A DNA stretch of 64,000 nt from Ignavibacteriota bacterium (GCA_002698995.1 PAAX01000030.1:1-64000), one strand, 5' to 3'; counted from the first letter of the stretch, positions 1 through 10,400 are shown. Numbers and translations are program-made. The notes: generated by a model not told the origin, from the letters alone.

Positions 1-208
1 CTCTTTTTCTCACTGATGATGCTTTAAAGAAAATGCTCTTTTTATATTATAGAGATTTATAAAAATTTTGGACAGTGCCAATTAGAAATTGTGCTGTTGT
101 ACTTTCAATTTATTCGATAAATTTTAAGGACATATTTGATGATTTTACTTAAACAAAAAAATCATTTGTACAAATTATTTTAGAGGTTCGCTACGTATAA
201 ATAATAAT
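1..208. other. Window edge, no gene seen
   Basis: This AT-rich stretch lies downstream of the minus-strand ccmF gene. I see no convincing coding sequence or RNA gene in it. A weak stem (about 139-146 with 158-165) could act as a poor terminator for the leftward operon. Confidence 0.4.
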
Positions 209-2563
209 TTATGAAAAACTCATTCGCCTCACCACAACAATGATGAGCCCCATTGCCATGATTAGAATACCAATCCAAACTAAACTTATGAACGGTTTTT
301 CACTAATCCTCACAGTTAAAACATCATTTGTGAAACTGGCAAATTGGTTATTGTTATCGATACTGATTTGAATACTACCGGCTACATCAAAACTTACTAT
401 TTCAAAGGAAATTTTTGTTTTCTCATCATACACATGTTTATTAACTCCTTGAACAAGAATAACATCAGTCTGTTTTGAGTATTCGCCTTTATCAATTGTA
501 ATTATTGCATGTATATCAAACTGTTCACCATCCATCATTTTCTGCATTGCATCTTCCGGAAGATCAAATTTTTCGAAAGTTACAGTTACTTCTCCAATTT
601 GGTGAGGCATACCCTTTCTTAATAATACTGTTTCTCGATTTGCAGAATTACCCGGTTCAAATGATAACGGTTCGATGTAAATATCTTTTATAAATCCCGT
701 TAATATATATGGTTCGCGCATTAAACTATTATTATACTCAGCGATATACATTACCGGTTTTGCAGTTTTAAAACCGGACTCTTCTTTAATCTTAATATCA
801 AAAGCATATTTCTTTCCATCTTCTATAGGACTATAGCCGTTAAACGAAATTGAATTTCCGGCAAATGAATATACTTGTTCTTTTTCTAGTTCCATTTCTT
901 TTTCATAACTTAAAAGAGCACTTATCACTACACCAATTAAGAAGACTCCAAAACCGAGATGTGTAATATGACCACCCATTAATTTTAGATTTTTGGATTG
1001 GAACATGAATTCAATATTCGCGATAATAGTAAATACTGAAGAAAATAGAAGTAAAACATAAAGAAATTCCGTTATACCTGTCAGAAATACAATTATGGCA
1101 ACACCAAGAGATGTAATAAGCACTGTTACAATCGTTCTTTTGAAAAATTGTATCAAGTCATTTGATCGCCAGTTGAGATAAAGTGAAAGAGGAATCAATG
1201 CACTCATCAGAATTACGAGAGGTAGATTCATTATTGTGTAAAATTCTATTTCAACAGTTTGTCCGAAAATCGGCGCCGACGTTCCAAAAAGTATCGCAAC
1301 TGCCGATGCAATCAAAAGCATGGAGCCATAAAACAAACCGATCTCTCTTGAAAATAATTTATGATCGCTTATCTCCGGAGGTTCAATTTCGCTTCTTCTA
1401 TAATAAACTAATCCAATTATCGCGAGTGTGAAAAGAATTAGGAAACCAAAAAGGACATTGTAAATAAACGTACCGGGATCGGAAAATGAGTGAACGGAAG
1501 TACCGGATAATATTCCGCTTCTAGTTAGAAATGTACTATATACAACAAGAACAAAAGTAAAACCGGCAAGAAGTAAATTAGTTTTTACAAAACTTCCCGG
1601 TTTATTTTCGCTCTTGGATTTTTTCTGAATTATCATTGTATGAAGAAGTGCTACACTTACAATCCATGGAACAAGACTCGAATTTTCCACAGGGTCCCAT
1701 GCCCAGTAACCGCCCCAGCCAAGTACACCGTAAGCCCAATAACCGCCGATTATAATTCCGAGACCCAGAACTAATATAGTTGCAATTACCCATGGCAACG
1801 CATTGTTTATCCATTTTTGATATTCGTTTTTTATTAATGAAGATACAGCATATGCAAACGGAACTCCGGCAAGCGCAAATCCGAGAAAAAGTATTGGTGG
1901 ATGTATCTGCATCCAAAAGCTTTCCAGCATAGGGTTCAATCCTTTACCTTGGACAATCAGTTGATTTATTTGGATTCCACTGTATTCAATCGCCCTAATA
2001 AGTTCTTCACCAACTTTGAGAACTGTTCGTTGGTTCTCCGTATCATTAAGCAGAAAGTTCTTTAAAGCAGGTGAATTGAGTAATGTTGAAGATAAATACT
2101 TTGTATCTATGTACGATGTACTGCTCCAAATATATGCGAAGGGATCTTTTATTAACGGACTTATCATAACAAGAATAAAAGTTACGGTCGGAATAAAACC
2201 GAGCATAAGTGTTGATTCGTTAGAACCGGATTTTTGACTGTGTGACATCAGAGTTAGTCCGATTATAACACCAAACAATGCCCATAGTAAGAAACTTCCC
2301 TGCTGCCCGGCAAAAAATGTTGAAAGCAGAAGTCCGAATGACAAATCACTGCTGCTGTAACTAAATACATAATCGTACTGGTATTGGTGGGTAATAATTA
2401 AGTAAAGAAGAATCACCGAAGCAACAATTACAGATATTGACATTGCATGGTACCCGATGCGTGCTTTCTGAAGTGTGTGTTCTCCTTTGTAGCTTCGATA
2501 GTAATTATAAAAACTATAGAAAGAAGCCAAGAGCGCTATAACTATAAAAATACTGCCTAACAT
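209..2563 (-). CDS. ccmF: Cytochrome c maturation haem lyase subunit CcmF (copy 1)
   Basis: A polytopic inner-membrane protein of 784 residues that should pass haem from holo-CcmE to apocytochrome c in the System I (Ccm) pathway. The tryptophan-rich WWD haem-handling segment lies around residues 272-300 (GGYWAYGVLGWGGYWAWDP), and WMQIHPPILFLGF is a second conserved CcmF block near residue 215. A periplasmic beta-rich domain precedes the last membrane helix. It is the last gene of a leftward group with an ABC transporter and two zinc-ribbon proteins. A near full-length paralogue lies at 43814-46174. Length and motifs fit CcmF rather than NrfE or CcsA, although CcmF and NrfE are hard to tell apart from sequence alone. 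Confidence 0.9.
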   Translation of the reverse strand: MLGSIFIVIALLASFYSFYNYYRSYKGEHTLQKARIGYHAMSISVIVASVILLYLIITHQYQYDYVFSYSSSDLSFGLLLSTFFAGQQGSFLLWALFGVIIGLTLMSHSQKSGSNESTLMLGFIPTVTFILVMISPLIKDPFAYIWSSTSYIDTKYLSSTLLNSPALKNFLLNDTENQRTVLKVGEELIRAIEYSGIQINQLIVQGKGLNPMLESFWMQIHPPILFLGFALAGVPFAYAVSSLIKNEYQKWINNALPWVIATILVLGLGIIIGGYWAYGVLGWGGYWAWDPVENSSLVPWIVSVALLHTMIIQKKSKSENKPGSFVKTNLLLAGFTFVLVVYSTFLTRSGILSGTSVHSFSDPGTFIYNVLFGFLILFTLAIIGLVYYRRSEIEPPEISDHKLFSREIGLFYGSMLLIASAVAILFGTSAPIFGQTVEIEFYTIMNLPLVILMSALIPLSLYLNWRSNDLIQFFKRTIVTVLITSLGVAIIVFLTGITEFLYVLLLFSSVFTIIANIEFMFQSKNLKLMGGHITHLGFGVFLIGVVISALLSYEKEMELEKEQVYSFAGNSISFNGYSPIEDGKKYAFDIKIKEESGFKTAKPVMYIAEYNNSLMREPYILTGFIKDIYIEPLSFEPGNSANRETVLLRKGMPHQIGEVTVTFEKFDLPEDAMQKMMDGEQFDIHAIITIDKGEYSKQTDVILVQGVNKHVYDEKTKISFEIVSFDVAGSIQISIDNNNQFASFTNDVLTVRISEKPFISLVWIGILIMAMGLIIVVVRRMSFS

Positions 2564-2628
2564 AATTTTTTCCTTAAATTCAGTCGAATAACAATTGGAT
2601 TAAAAGAACAGACAAACCGGCGCTGCAA

Positions 2629-3336
2629 CTAAACTGCTTTGTTTTCATGTAACCGCGAAGCAGTGTAACCGGTTTGGTTTATAATCTTACCATCCGATAG
2701 TTCAATACTACTATCACCATACTTTGCATAATCTTTGTTGTGGGTTACCATAACAATAGATTTACCAAAGCTTTTCAAATCGAAAAATATTTTCATAATT
2801 GCCGCACTCGTTTCGGTGTCCAAATTTCCGGTTGGTTCATCGGCAAGAATAATAAGCGGATCGTTAATTAATGCCCGTGCAATTGCAACACGCTGCTGTT
2901 CACCCCCGCTTAGCTCTGTCATCAATCTTTTTGACTTGCCCGCCAAACCTACCGATGCCAGACACTTTTCAGCCAAACTCTTCTGAGCCTTATCTTTTAT
3001 CTTGGTTATTGATAACGGCAGAAGAATATTCTCTTCTACGGTTAGATAATTAACAAGTTGAAATGATTGGAAAACGAATCCGATGTATTCATGTCTGAAC
3101 CTTGCAAGCTGTTTGGATGAAAGACTGTAAATATCAAGATCATCAACAATTATGGAACCTGAGGTTGGTTTACTTAAGCCGCCAAGAATTGTTAAAAGTG
3201 TGCTTTTACCGGAGCCGGACTGACCAATAATAGTAAGGAATTCATTATCCTCAATTTCCAGCGAGATATTGTTTACAGCAAGAACTCTTTCGCTGCCCGA
3301 GTAATATTCTTTAGTGAGTTCATTTATTTTGATCAT
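2629..3336 (-). CDS. ABC transporter ATP-binding protein, MacB/LolD type
   Basis: A 235-residue ATPase that would power the permease encoded just upstream (3355-4515). It carries Walker [10 protein letters not shown] at residues 38-46, the signature [15 protein letters not shown] near residue 145, Walker B ending in DEPTGNLD, and an H-loop VTHN. The ADEPTGNLD form is typical of the MacB/LolD/FtsE group, whose members act as mechanotransmitters with FtsX-like permeases rather than as solute importers. The gene is 18 bp from the permease gene. A DUF2318 protein upstream resembles the iron-related ABC sets of epsilonproteobacteria, so a role in metal or haem/cytochrome handling is more likely than lipoprotein sorting. 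The substrate is inferred, not shown. Confidence 0.85.
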   Translation of the reverse strand: MIKINELTKEYYSGSERVLAVNNISLEIEDNEFLTIIGQSGSGKSTLLTILGGLSKPTSGSIIVDDLDIYSLSSKQLARFRHEYIGFVFQSFQLVNYLTVEENILLPLSITKIKDKAQKSLAEKCLASVGLAGKSKRLMTELSGGEQQRVAIARALINDPLIILADEPTGNLDTETSAAIMKIFFDLKSFGKSIVMVTHNKDYAKYGDSSIELSDGKIINQTGYTASRLHENKAV

Positions 3337-3354
3337 GAATTTATAATCCTATTT

Positions 3355-4515
3355 TTATATTGCTCTGAATGCCACGGTGGGATCCATCCTGGTAGCTCTA
3401 ATTGCTGGGTATATACCTGCAATTATTCCAACCACAACTGATATGCCGACCGCTAACGGTAAATAAATAAAATCGAACGCATTGGAGGAGTTGCCTTCCA
3501 TCGTAAGGAAAGGTGTAATTATTGAAGTGGCAGGCATGCTTATGAGATAACCGACAAAACCCGATACAATACTTATGAATGCAACTTCGTAAACAATAAC
3601 TTTTAATATATGTGAATCTCTAAAACCAATTGCTTTTAAAATTCCGATCTCTTTCGTGCGTTCATTTACGGAAGCGTTTACGTTGACAAATACTATCAGA
3701 ATACTAATAAGCAGAATGACAAAAGAAATACCGAGAGCGAAAAGTTCAAAACTATGAATTGCGCTCATTTTGGATTCAATCGCTTGCTTAATTGGTGTTA
3801 CCTTTGCACCGGGAAGCATGGCAGAAGTTTGTGCAACTATTTCTTCAATGGGGCAATCATAACAGAGAGCAGCTACTTCAATAAAACTTACTTTATTTTG
3901 TTTATCAAAAAGGATTCCCGCTTCGGTCAAATCCATGAAAATCATTTCATCATCTTGCGAACCGGTTTCGGTTAATATACCTGTAATTTTATATTTACTA
4001 GTACTAATCTCAATGTTACCCCCTATTGATAGATTTAATTTTTCTGCCGCCAGGTTGCCGAGAATAATTTCATTTTTAGAAATAGGGTAGTTACCGGTTA
4101 GCTTCCACCATTTTTTTAATCTTTTCTCTTCGCTGAAATTCACACCGCTAACTATTACTTTTCCTTTATCTGTCTTTGCAATATTTAGAAGTTTCGGTGC
4201 AAGGACGCTTATATTTTTGCCGTTTTTGATTTTTTTTATCTTTAATGCATCATCAGTCGTTAATTCATTTTTTTGATATGAAGTGCTGGAAATATTGATA
4301 CCGGCATAATTAAAATTAACCTCGTCGGTTCGGGGTGTTACAATAATATTAGCACCGAACTCATCGAGATGTTCAGCGATGCTTTTATTCACATTGTTAC
4401 CTACATTAATTAAAGTAACAACCGAACCGACAGAGAGTATTATCCCGAGGGCAAGGAATAATGATTTTGCTTTTCTGCGTTTTATGCTTTGTAATGTAAT
4501 TGTATGCAGTTTCAT
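3355..4515 (-). CDS. ABC transporter permease, FtsX/MacB type
   Basis: Predicted 386-residue permease with an N-terminal transmembrane helix (about residues 20-40), a large extracytoplasmic MacB-like domain, and three C-terminal helices forming the FtsX domain. The motif NERTKEIGILKAIGFRDSHI is the usual cytoplasmic coupling segment. I place the start at the ATG at 4513-4515 (MKLHTITLQ), because an upstream start would extend into the preceding DUF2318 gene. It pairs with the ATPase at 2629-3336. Only one permease gene is present, so a homodimer is expected. The substrate is unknown. The DUF2318 neighbour suggests a link to iron or other metals. Confidence 0.82.
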   Translation of the reverse strand: MKLHTITLQSIKRRKAKSLFLALGIILSVGSVVTLINVGNNVNKSIAEHLDEFGANIIVTPRTDEVNFNYAGINISSTSYQKNELTTDDALKIKKIKNGKNISVLAPKLLNIAKTDKGKVIVSGVNFSEEKRLKKWWKLTGNYPISKNEIILGNLAAEKLNLSIGGNIEISTSKYKITGILTETGSQDDEMIFMDLTEAGILFDKQNKVSFIEVAALCYDCPIEEIVAQTSAMLPGAKVTPIKQAIESKMSAIHSFELFALGISFVILLISILIVFVNVNASVNERTKEIGILKAIGFRDSHILKVIVYEVAFISIVSGFVGYLISMPATSIITPFLTMEGNSSNAFDFIYLPLAVGISVVVGIIAGIYPAIRATRMDPTVAFRAI

Positions 4516-4519
4516 TTCA

Positions 4520-5179
4520 CTAAACCCTTCTGCTCCAATTGGCAATCGCACTTTCGGCAATTATTATTTTATCATCAACCAATTTGCTCGGTAAAGGATC
4601 CGGCGGATATTTACCGCATGAACCGCTTATTGCGTTTAGATTATTTATTTCCCAGGTAGTGCCACAAGCATCACAAACTAATTCATCACCGTTAATATGG
4701 AAGCTTTCCGAATTACAAGGCTCGCACATTCTTACAGCCGTAACTACCTGACCATCTTCATTTATGTATGCAAGCAAAGGTACAGCACTATTTTGTCCCT
4801 GGTAAGTGAATGAAACAAATTTATTCTGTTTTACATCATCTAAAGATATTATAACATTCCCATCCTGTGTGGCAGCATTTATTGGTTTCATTGTAAAATT
4901 ACCGATAGGATATGAATTGCTTTCCATAATTTGCGGTTGATTGGAAATTACTTTTTCTTCTTTAGTTTTGGTTGTTGTAAAGTAAATGAATATTACACCG
5001 AAAAACAGAACAGCAACAACCATATTTACCCATTTAAATTTTGAAGAAGATGCGTTTCCTAAAACTTTATCTTTTTTTACAGACGAGCCGCCGTCAATTT
5101 GATTTCCGCAGTTATTACAAAACTTTGATTCACTATTAAGTTTTTGACCGCAATTTGTACAAAATTTATTTGATGACAT
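4520..5179 (-). CDS. Zinc-ribbon membrane protein with C-terminal DUF2318 domain
   Basis: A 219-residue protein. It begins with a zinc ribbon (CTNCGQ then CNNCGN), then has one transmembrane helix (about residues 50-70), then an exported DUF2318 domain with two CxxC pairs (CEPC and CDAC) and a conserved SGSCGKYPP-like end. DUF2318 proteins occur beside FTR1, P19 and FtsX-type ABC genes in iron uptake loci, and are thought to bind metal or an Fe-S centre outside the membrane. I chose the ATG at 5177-5179 because it has an AAGGA ribosome binding site; the longer frame starts only with TTG. The stop is 4 bp before the permease start, indicating an operon. Confidence 0.78.
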   Translation of the reverse strand: MSSNKFCTNCGQKLNSESKFCNNCGNQIDGGSSVKKDKVLGNASSSKFKWVNMVVAVLFFGVIFIYFTTTKTKEEKVISNQPQIMESNSYPIGNFTMKPINAATQDGNVIISLDDVKQNKFVSFTYQGQNSAVPLLAYINEDGQVVTAVRMCEPCNSESFHINGDELVCDACGTTWEINNLNAISGSCGKYPPDPLPSKLVDDKIIIAESAIANWSRRV

Positions 5180-5215
5180 TTGTTTTTCCTTCAATAATTT
5201 GATGTAGCTTTTGGT

Positions 5216-5986
5216 TTATAATTTTTTCTCGCCGTATTTCGTTGCAACTTGCGTTACTATTTCATCAATTGAATAAAGATTAAGCGCTATCTGTGAATCG
5301 ATATAACTCTTCACTTCAACCGCGCCATTTTTATGATTACATGTACAATCTTTCAATTCATCCATCCCACACTGACCGCATGGACATTCAAATTGTGAAT
5401 AGATTGCAAGACGATCGTTGAAAGTAGCAACTAATTTAAAATCACTTTGGGGAACGTTTATATCTGCCGATTTAATCGACTTATCAACATCAATATCCGA
5501 TTTAAGACCGCCGTATTTGTTCTTTACAATAGAAATAATCGTCTTATCATCTGTTGAGCTTTGCACCAAATCTCTAATGAATTGTTTTTCCCGATTAGCA
5601 TAATCACATGTGCATAATTCCAAATTATCTTCATCACAACCGCCGCATCCGCAAATAAAATTTGAAGCTATTTCATAAACTTTTGCCTCGACAACAGAAT
5701 TTCCGCTAGTAAAATTATTTGCAGGAATGTTAGGTCTATAATCACGAGAAGAATTTGTATCTATAATGCTGTATATCAAAAACCCGGCTATAACAGCCAG
5801 ACCAACAACCCACAACGATTTAGTTGTTACAACTTGTTCCTTTTTCCCTCTGCGATTCCGATTCGGATTTTTTTTAGATTGTTTTTTATTGCCATTGTGT
5901 TTGGCTACCGTACCGAGTTGATTCCCACAGTTTTCACAAAATTTTGCATTTTCGTTGTTTTCAAAATTACATTTATCACAAATCAT
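5216..5986 (-). CDS. Zinc-ribbon membrane protein with two CxCGxC repeats
   Basis: A 256-residue protein of unknown function. An N-terminal zinc ribbon (CDKC and CENCGN) is followed by a basic linker and one transmembrane helix (about residues 52-72). The extracytoplasmic part holds two copies of an unusual module: a CGCGGC or CPCGQC motif, about nine residues, then CTCDYANR or CTCNHKNG and a helix. The modules faintly resemble the Cys-pair helix of CcmH-type thiol reductases. With a CcmF gene in the same operon, a role in haem or thiol chemistry is possible, but this is inference. It is the first gene of the leftward operon, and the terminator at 6009-6030 separates it from the cus genes. 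Confidence 0.6.
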   Translation of the reverse strand: MICDKCNFENNENAKFCENCGNQLGTVAKHNGNKKQSKKNPNRNRRGKKEQVVTTKSLWVVGLAVIAGFLIYSIIDTNSSRDYRPNIPANNFTSGNSVVEAKVYEIASNFICGCGGCDEDNLELCTCDYANREKQFIRDLVQSSTDDKTIISIVKNKYGGLKSDIDVDKSIKSADINVPQSDFKLVATFNDRLAIYSQFECPCGQCGMDELKDCTCNHKNGAVEVKSYIDSQIALNLYSIDEIVTQVATKYGEKKL

Positions 5987-6008
5987 AGTTCTACCTCAAA
6001 TACTTTTA

Positions 6009-6030
6009 ATAAAAGCCGCCCGAAGGCGGC
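6009..6030 (-). terminator. Rho-independent terminator of the cus operon
   Basis: Read on the minus strand, a six-bp GC stem GCCGCC/GGCGGC with a TTCG tetraloop is followed by TTTTATT. This is a near-ideal intrinsic terminator. It lies between the stop of the last cus-cluster gene (6074) and the next operon start (5986). Confidence 0.88.
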
Positions 6031-6044
6031 ATATATATATAAGA

Positions 6045-6064
6045 GAACGGGAGAAACCCGGTTC
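6045..6064. repeat. Small inverted repeat next to the cus terminator
   Basis: An imperfect hairpin (GAAC, CGGG, CCCG, GTTC arms) stands immediately upstream of the main terminator stem on the minus strand. It could be part of a bipartite terminator. Confidence 0.4.
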
Positions 6065-6073
6065 CCGGATTGT

Positions 6074-6484
6074 TTATTTCACTTCTAATCCATTACTAAT
6101 TAGATTTACTTTTGCTTCGTTAAGTGAGACTTCTTTTAATTTCATACCGCATAATGGGCATTCACCAGCTTTATCAGAAATTACATTCCAATCCATCATG
6201 TCTTGGAATACTTTCCCGTCGCCGTTTTCATCAATTGCCTTTAAGTCTATTGGCTCTTCACGAACAATTGAGTTTTGCTTTGTTGAATCCATCATAGAAT
6301 GATTCATCATTTTAGAATGGTCGGTTGAATCCATCATAGAATGATTCATTTTCATTGAATTGTGTTTCATATGATTCATCTTTGTGGTATCTGTTTTTTC
6401 TTGTCCGTAAGTTGCTACTGTCAATAGCAGAACCGTTACGAAAAAACCGATCAATTTTATTGCTGCTTTATTCAAATTATACAT
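6074..6484 (-). CDS. Secreted Met/His-rich protein with EF-hand-like CPLCGM metal domain
   Basis: A 136-residue protein. It has an N-terminal signal peptide (cleavage after the ATYGQ region), then a Met/His-rich stretch with repeated NHSMMDST units suited to Cu(I)/Ag(I) binding, then a domain with an EF-hand-like loop (DENGDGKVFQD) running into MDWNVISD and CPLCGM. The same domain occurs in the protein at 6523-7146 and twice at the C-terminus of the CusB-like protein. It is the last gene of the cus operon. A periplasmic copper/silver chaperone or sponge is a reasonable inference; I know of no named family for the whole protein. Confidence 0.7.
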   Translation of the reverse strand: MYNLNKAAIKLIGFFVTVLLLTVATYGQEKTDTTKMNHMKHNSMKMNHSMMDSTDHSKMMNHSMMDSTKQNSIVREEPIDLKAIDENGDGKVFQDMMDWNVISDKAGECPLCGMKLKEVSLNEAKVNLISNGLEVK

Positions 6485-6522
6485 TGTTGCTCCTTATTGT
6501 TTATGTAAAGTTATTTTTCTAA

Positions 6523-7146
6523 TTATTTTTCGCCGATAAACTCTTGTCCATCACTGCTAAGGTTTTTTAAGTATCTTTCCGGATCTTTAAGAAATACTTC
6601 ATGATGTTTTGAACCCGCGCAGCAAAAACCTATTATTTTACCTTCGTACTTAAGAGTCTCGGCTGATTTGCTGATCTTTTTTCCGGTTACGGGACAATAT
6701 TTATTCCAGATAACTGCATCATAACTTTTTGATGCAGTTGATTGGTTAAGAGCAGTTTCGGAATCAGTTTTGCCGGAATTATTTTTGTGATTAGAACTAA
6801 TTACCGTAAAACCGTTACTTAGTAAGTTTGCCTTTGCCTCATCTAAAGAAACTTCTTTAAGAGTCATTCCGCATAAGGGGCATACACCAGCTTCATCAGA
6901 AATCACATTCCAATCCATCTGATCTTGAAAAACCATACCGTCACCGTTTTTGTCAATTGCGGATAAATCAATTGGACTTTTCCAAACTACATTTCCATGA
7001 TCTGAATGAATCATTTCATCAGAATGGTGCATACCGTTTTTAACATGCACTTTATTGGTATCGGTTTGAGCCTGTAATGTTCCTACAAGAATTAGGATCG
7101 TGACACCAACTAATACTTTCGCTTTACTTAGATTTAATTTTTTCAT
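6523..7146 (-). CDS. Secreted protein: EF-hand-like CPLCGM domain plus YHS/TRASH-like domain
   Basis: A 207-residue exported protein with a signal peptide ending near LQAQ. The first domain (about residues 50-115) carries the EF-hand-like loop DKNGDGMVFQD, MDWNVISD and CPLCGM shared with other proteins of this operon. The second (about residues 150-200) has YCPVTGKKI, FCCAGSKHHEVFLKDPERY, which fits the YHS/TRASH metal-binding fold. It lies between the PII-like gene and the Met/His-rich gene, all in the leftward cus operon. It probably binds soft metal ions in the periplasm and may hand them to the CusB-like adaptor, which carries the same first domain. Confidence 0.7.
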   Translation of the reverse strand: MKKLNLSKAKVLVGVTILILVGTLQAQTDTNKVHVKNGMHHSDEMIHSDHGNVVWKSPIDLSAIDKNGDGMVFQDQMDWNVISDEAGVCPLCGMTLKEVSLDEAKANLLSNGFTVISSNHKNNSGKTDSETALNQSTASKSYDAVIWNKYCPVTGKKISKSAETLKYEGKIIGFCCAGSKHHEVFLKDPERYLKNLSSDGQEFIGEK

Positions 7147-7161
7147 TGTGTCCCCTTCTGA

Positions 7162-7494
7162 TTAAAAAACATTTTTTTCGCCGGTTCTTATTTTTAGCGA
7201 AGAATCTATAGTCGAAATGAATATCATTCCGTCACCAGGGTTTCCGGTTTTTCCGTACTTGGCAATTACATTAACAAGTTTGTCGGTCTCTGCGTCGTCA
7301 CAAACAATTTCCAGTTTAACTACGGTAGAATATTTTTGTACATATTCTATAGAAAAACTAAAAGCATTTTTGTCAGCCCACTCAGCCAGTGCGTTGGCGT
7401 CTAATACTGTCATTCCTCTTACACCGGCGTCTTCCAATTTTTCTATAACGATGTCTGCCTTTTCTTTTCGTACATATGCTTTAATTTCTTTCAT
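7162..7494 (-). CDS. PII-like signalling protein of the cus operon
   Basis: A 110-residue protein with the PII ferredoxin-like fold. It starts MKEIKAYVRKEKADIVIEKL and keeps the B-loop-like motif TGNPGDGMIF and the C-terminal IRTGE. The T-loop region is short, and the GxGxQ/Tyr-uridylylation segment of GlnB/GlnK is absent, so it is not a classical nitrogen regulator. The gene starts 2 bp after the stop of the RND pump gene, a spacing that implies translational coupling. A second PII-like gene follows the other RND pump (42216-42557), so a role in gating or sensing for heavy-metal RND efflux is likely. The ligand (nucleotide or metal) is unknown. Confidence 0.78.
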   Translation of the reverse strand: MKEIKAYVRKEKADIVIEKLEDAGVRGMTVLDANALAEWADKNAFSFSIEYVQKYSTVVKLEIVCDDAETDKLVNVIAKYGKTGNPGDGMIFISTIDSSLKIRTGEKNVF

Positions 7495-7496
7495 TT

Positions 7497-10400
7497 TTAT
7501 TCTCCTTCAATTTGTTTTGTATCATTTACCGATTTGGAAGAAGATAATTGCTCTACTTCTTTTTTCTTAATTATGAAAAATATTGCCGGAAATAAGGTTA
7601 ACTCCATTATAAAACTTGTGATAATACCGCCAACCATAGGAGCAGCAATTCTTTTCATTACATCTGAACCTATTCCAACACCGATAAGAATTGGAAGTAA
7701 GCCGAGCATAGTTGTCATAACGGTCATCATTTTAGGTCTTATTCTTTTTACAGCGCCTTCAAATATTGCTTCCCTCAAGTCGTTCAGCGATTTTATTAAT
7801 CCCTGCTTCTTGAATTTATCATAAGCAATATCCAGATAGAGCAGCATCACTACACCGGTTTCGGCGCTGATGCCGAGAAGAGCAATAATACCGACCCAAA
7901 CCGCAACACTAATGTTATAATCCGCTAAATACAGAAACCATATTGAACCGACCATTGAAAACGGAAGCGCCAATAAAATGATACTTGTTTTCAATACCGA
8001 TTTGGTGTTCATATATAATAGTACAATTACTAAAAGTAATGTTACGGGCACAACCATCATTAATCTTTTTGATGATCGTTCCATATATTCATACTGACCG
8101 GACCACACAATTGAATAGCCTGCCGGGAGAGTAACTTGTTCGTTAATTACCCGCTGCGCTTCTTTTACATAACTGCCCACATCAATATCTTTTATATCTA
8201 TATAAACCCAAGCGTTCGGTCGTGCGTTTTCAGATTTTATTGCAGGCGGACCTTTTTTAACTTTTACATCAGCCAATTCAACCAGAGGTACTTGTCCCCC
8301 TCTAGGCAGCGGTACCAATACTCTTTTAAGCGCTTCTACATTCTGTCTATAGTCTCGTTGATATCTTAAGTTGATCGGATACCTTTCAAGTCCTTCAACA
8401 GTTTGGGAAACATTCATACCGCCTATAGCCGACATAATTACATTTTGTACATCACCAACATTCAAACCATATCTTGCAATTGCATCTCTGTCGATATCAA
8501 AATCGACATAATTACCCCCGGCAGATCTTTCGGCATAAGCAGATCTTGTACCGGGAATTGTACGGGCAACATTTTCAATCTCCTGCCCAATCTCTTGAAG
8601 AACATTTAAGTCTGGTCCAGCAATTTTAATTCCTACCGGGGTTTTAATACCAGTAGAGAGCATATCAATTCTCGTCTTGATCGGCATCGTCCATGCATTT
8701 GTTAATCCGGGAATCTGAATTGCAGCATTCATTTCCTCGATCAGGTCATCCGGGGTTATTCCTTCCCGCCATTTGGATTTATCTTTTAATTGTATAGTTG
8801 TTTCTATCATTGTTAATGGCGCCGGGTCGGTAGCGGTTCTTGCCCTCCCTATTTTGCCAAACACCGATTCAACTTCAGGGAATGATTTTATGATTTTATC
8901 TGTCTGTTGAAGTATCTCTTTTGCTTTTGTAATCGATATTCCGGGTAAAGTTGTAGGCATATATAATAGGTCCCCTTCGTAAAGCGGCGGCATAAATTCG
9001 GAACCTAATTTGGAATAAGGGATAAAGGTGATTAGCATGGTCAATATTGCCAACCCGATAACCCACCATCTTCGTGTCATTACAAAATCAACTACCGGGT
9101 GGTAAAGTCTTGTGAGAAGTCTTGTAATAGGGTTGCTTTCCTCTTTACGCATTTTACCCCTTACAAAAAACCCAATTAGAATAGGTACAATAGTTACGGC
9201 TAAAATTGCCGCCATACCCATCGAATATGTTTTAGTGTAAGCAAGAGGTTTGAACATTCTTCCTTCCTGCTGCTCTAATGTAAAGACCGGTAAAAAGGAA
9301 ACAGTAATTACAAGTAATGAATAGAAAATTGAAGGTCCTACTTCTTTGGCGGACTCAAGTACAAGCGCCCAATGAGGTTTTTGTTTTTCTTTGGGCTTTT
9401 CCTGATCGTGCACCATATGAGTGTGTGCATTCTCCACCATAATAATGGCGGCATCGACCATAGCCCCGACAGCAATCGCAATACCTCCCAACGACATTAT
9501 ATTTGCATTAATACCCTGGTACTTCATAATTATATATGCAGCTAGTACAGCGGTAGGCAATGTGAATATTGCAACAAGAGAACTCCGTACGTGAAGCAAG
9601 AAGAGTATAATGATTATCGACACAATTATACTTTCTTCAATTAATGTATTTTTAAGATTATCGATTGCTGCGTTTATCAGATCAGAGCGGTCATAAGCAG
9701 GAACTATCCTAACACCTTCAGGTAACGAACTCTCCAACTCAGCCAATCTACCTTTAACTCTATTAATTACATCAAGTGCATTTTCGCCGAACCGCATTAC
9801 GATTATACCGCCGACGGTCTCTCCTTCTCCATTCCATTCAACTAATCCCCTTCTTAATTCGGGACCAATATCAATATTGGCTACATCTTCCAAATAAATC
9901 GGAGTACCCGTTTCAATTGAATTACCGATTACTATTTTTCGCAGGTCATCAACTCCCTTTATGTAGCCAAGTCCACGAACCATGAATTCCATTTCACTAA
10001 TCTCGAGTAGTTTTCCACCAACATCATTATTACTCTGTTTGATAGCATTTCTAACTTTCGAAAGTGAGATACCGTATGAAGCTAATGTATTTGGATCGAC
10101 ATTGACTTGATATTGCTTTACAAATCCACCGATACTTGCAACTTCTGAAACTCCGGGTAATGCGGATAATTCGTATCTTAAAAACCAATCTTGAATCGAA
10201 CGCAATTCTTGCAGATCATGATTATCAGATTCCAACACATACTGATAAACCCATCCTAGACCAGTTGCATCAGGTCCAAGTTGAGGAGCTACACCTTGAG
10301 GCAATTCGTTCTGCATTGAGCTAAGATATTCTAATACTCTACTCCGAGCCCAATAAATATCCGTACCATCTTCGAAAATTATATATGTCATCGAAAATCC

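Noticed and set aside
66-90. Sigma54-like TTGGCAC on the minus strand near the window edge
   Set aside because: No TTGC-like -12 part follows at the needed distance (the place reads CAAAA).
1602-1916. Frames opposite or within the large genes (for example 1602-1916, 7534-7824, 30691-31167, 56724-57188)
   Set aside because: They overlie clearly coding RND, CcmF, transporter and FTR1 genes, have no recognisable protein features and no ribosome binding sites of note.
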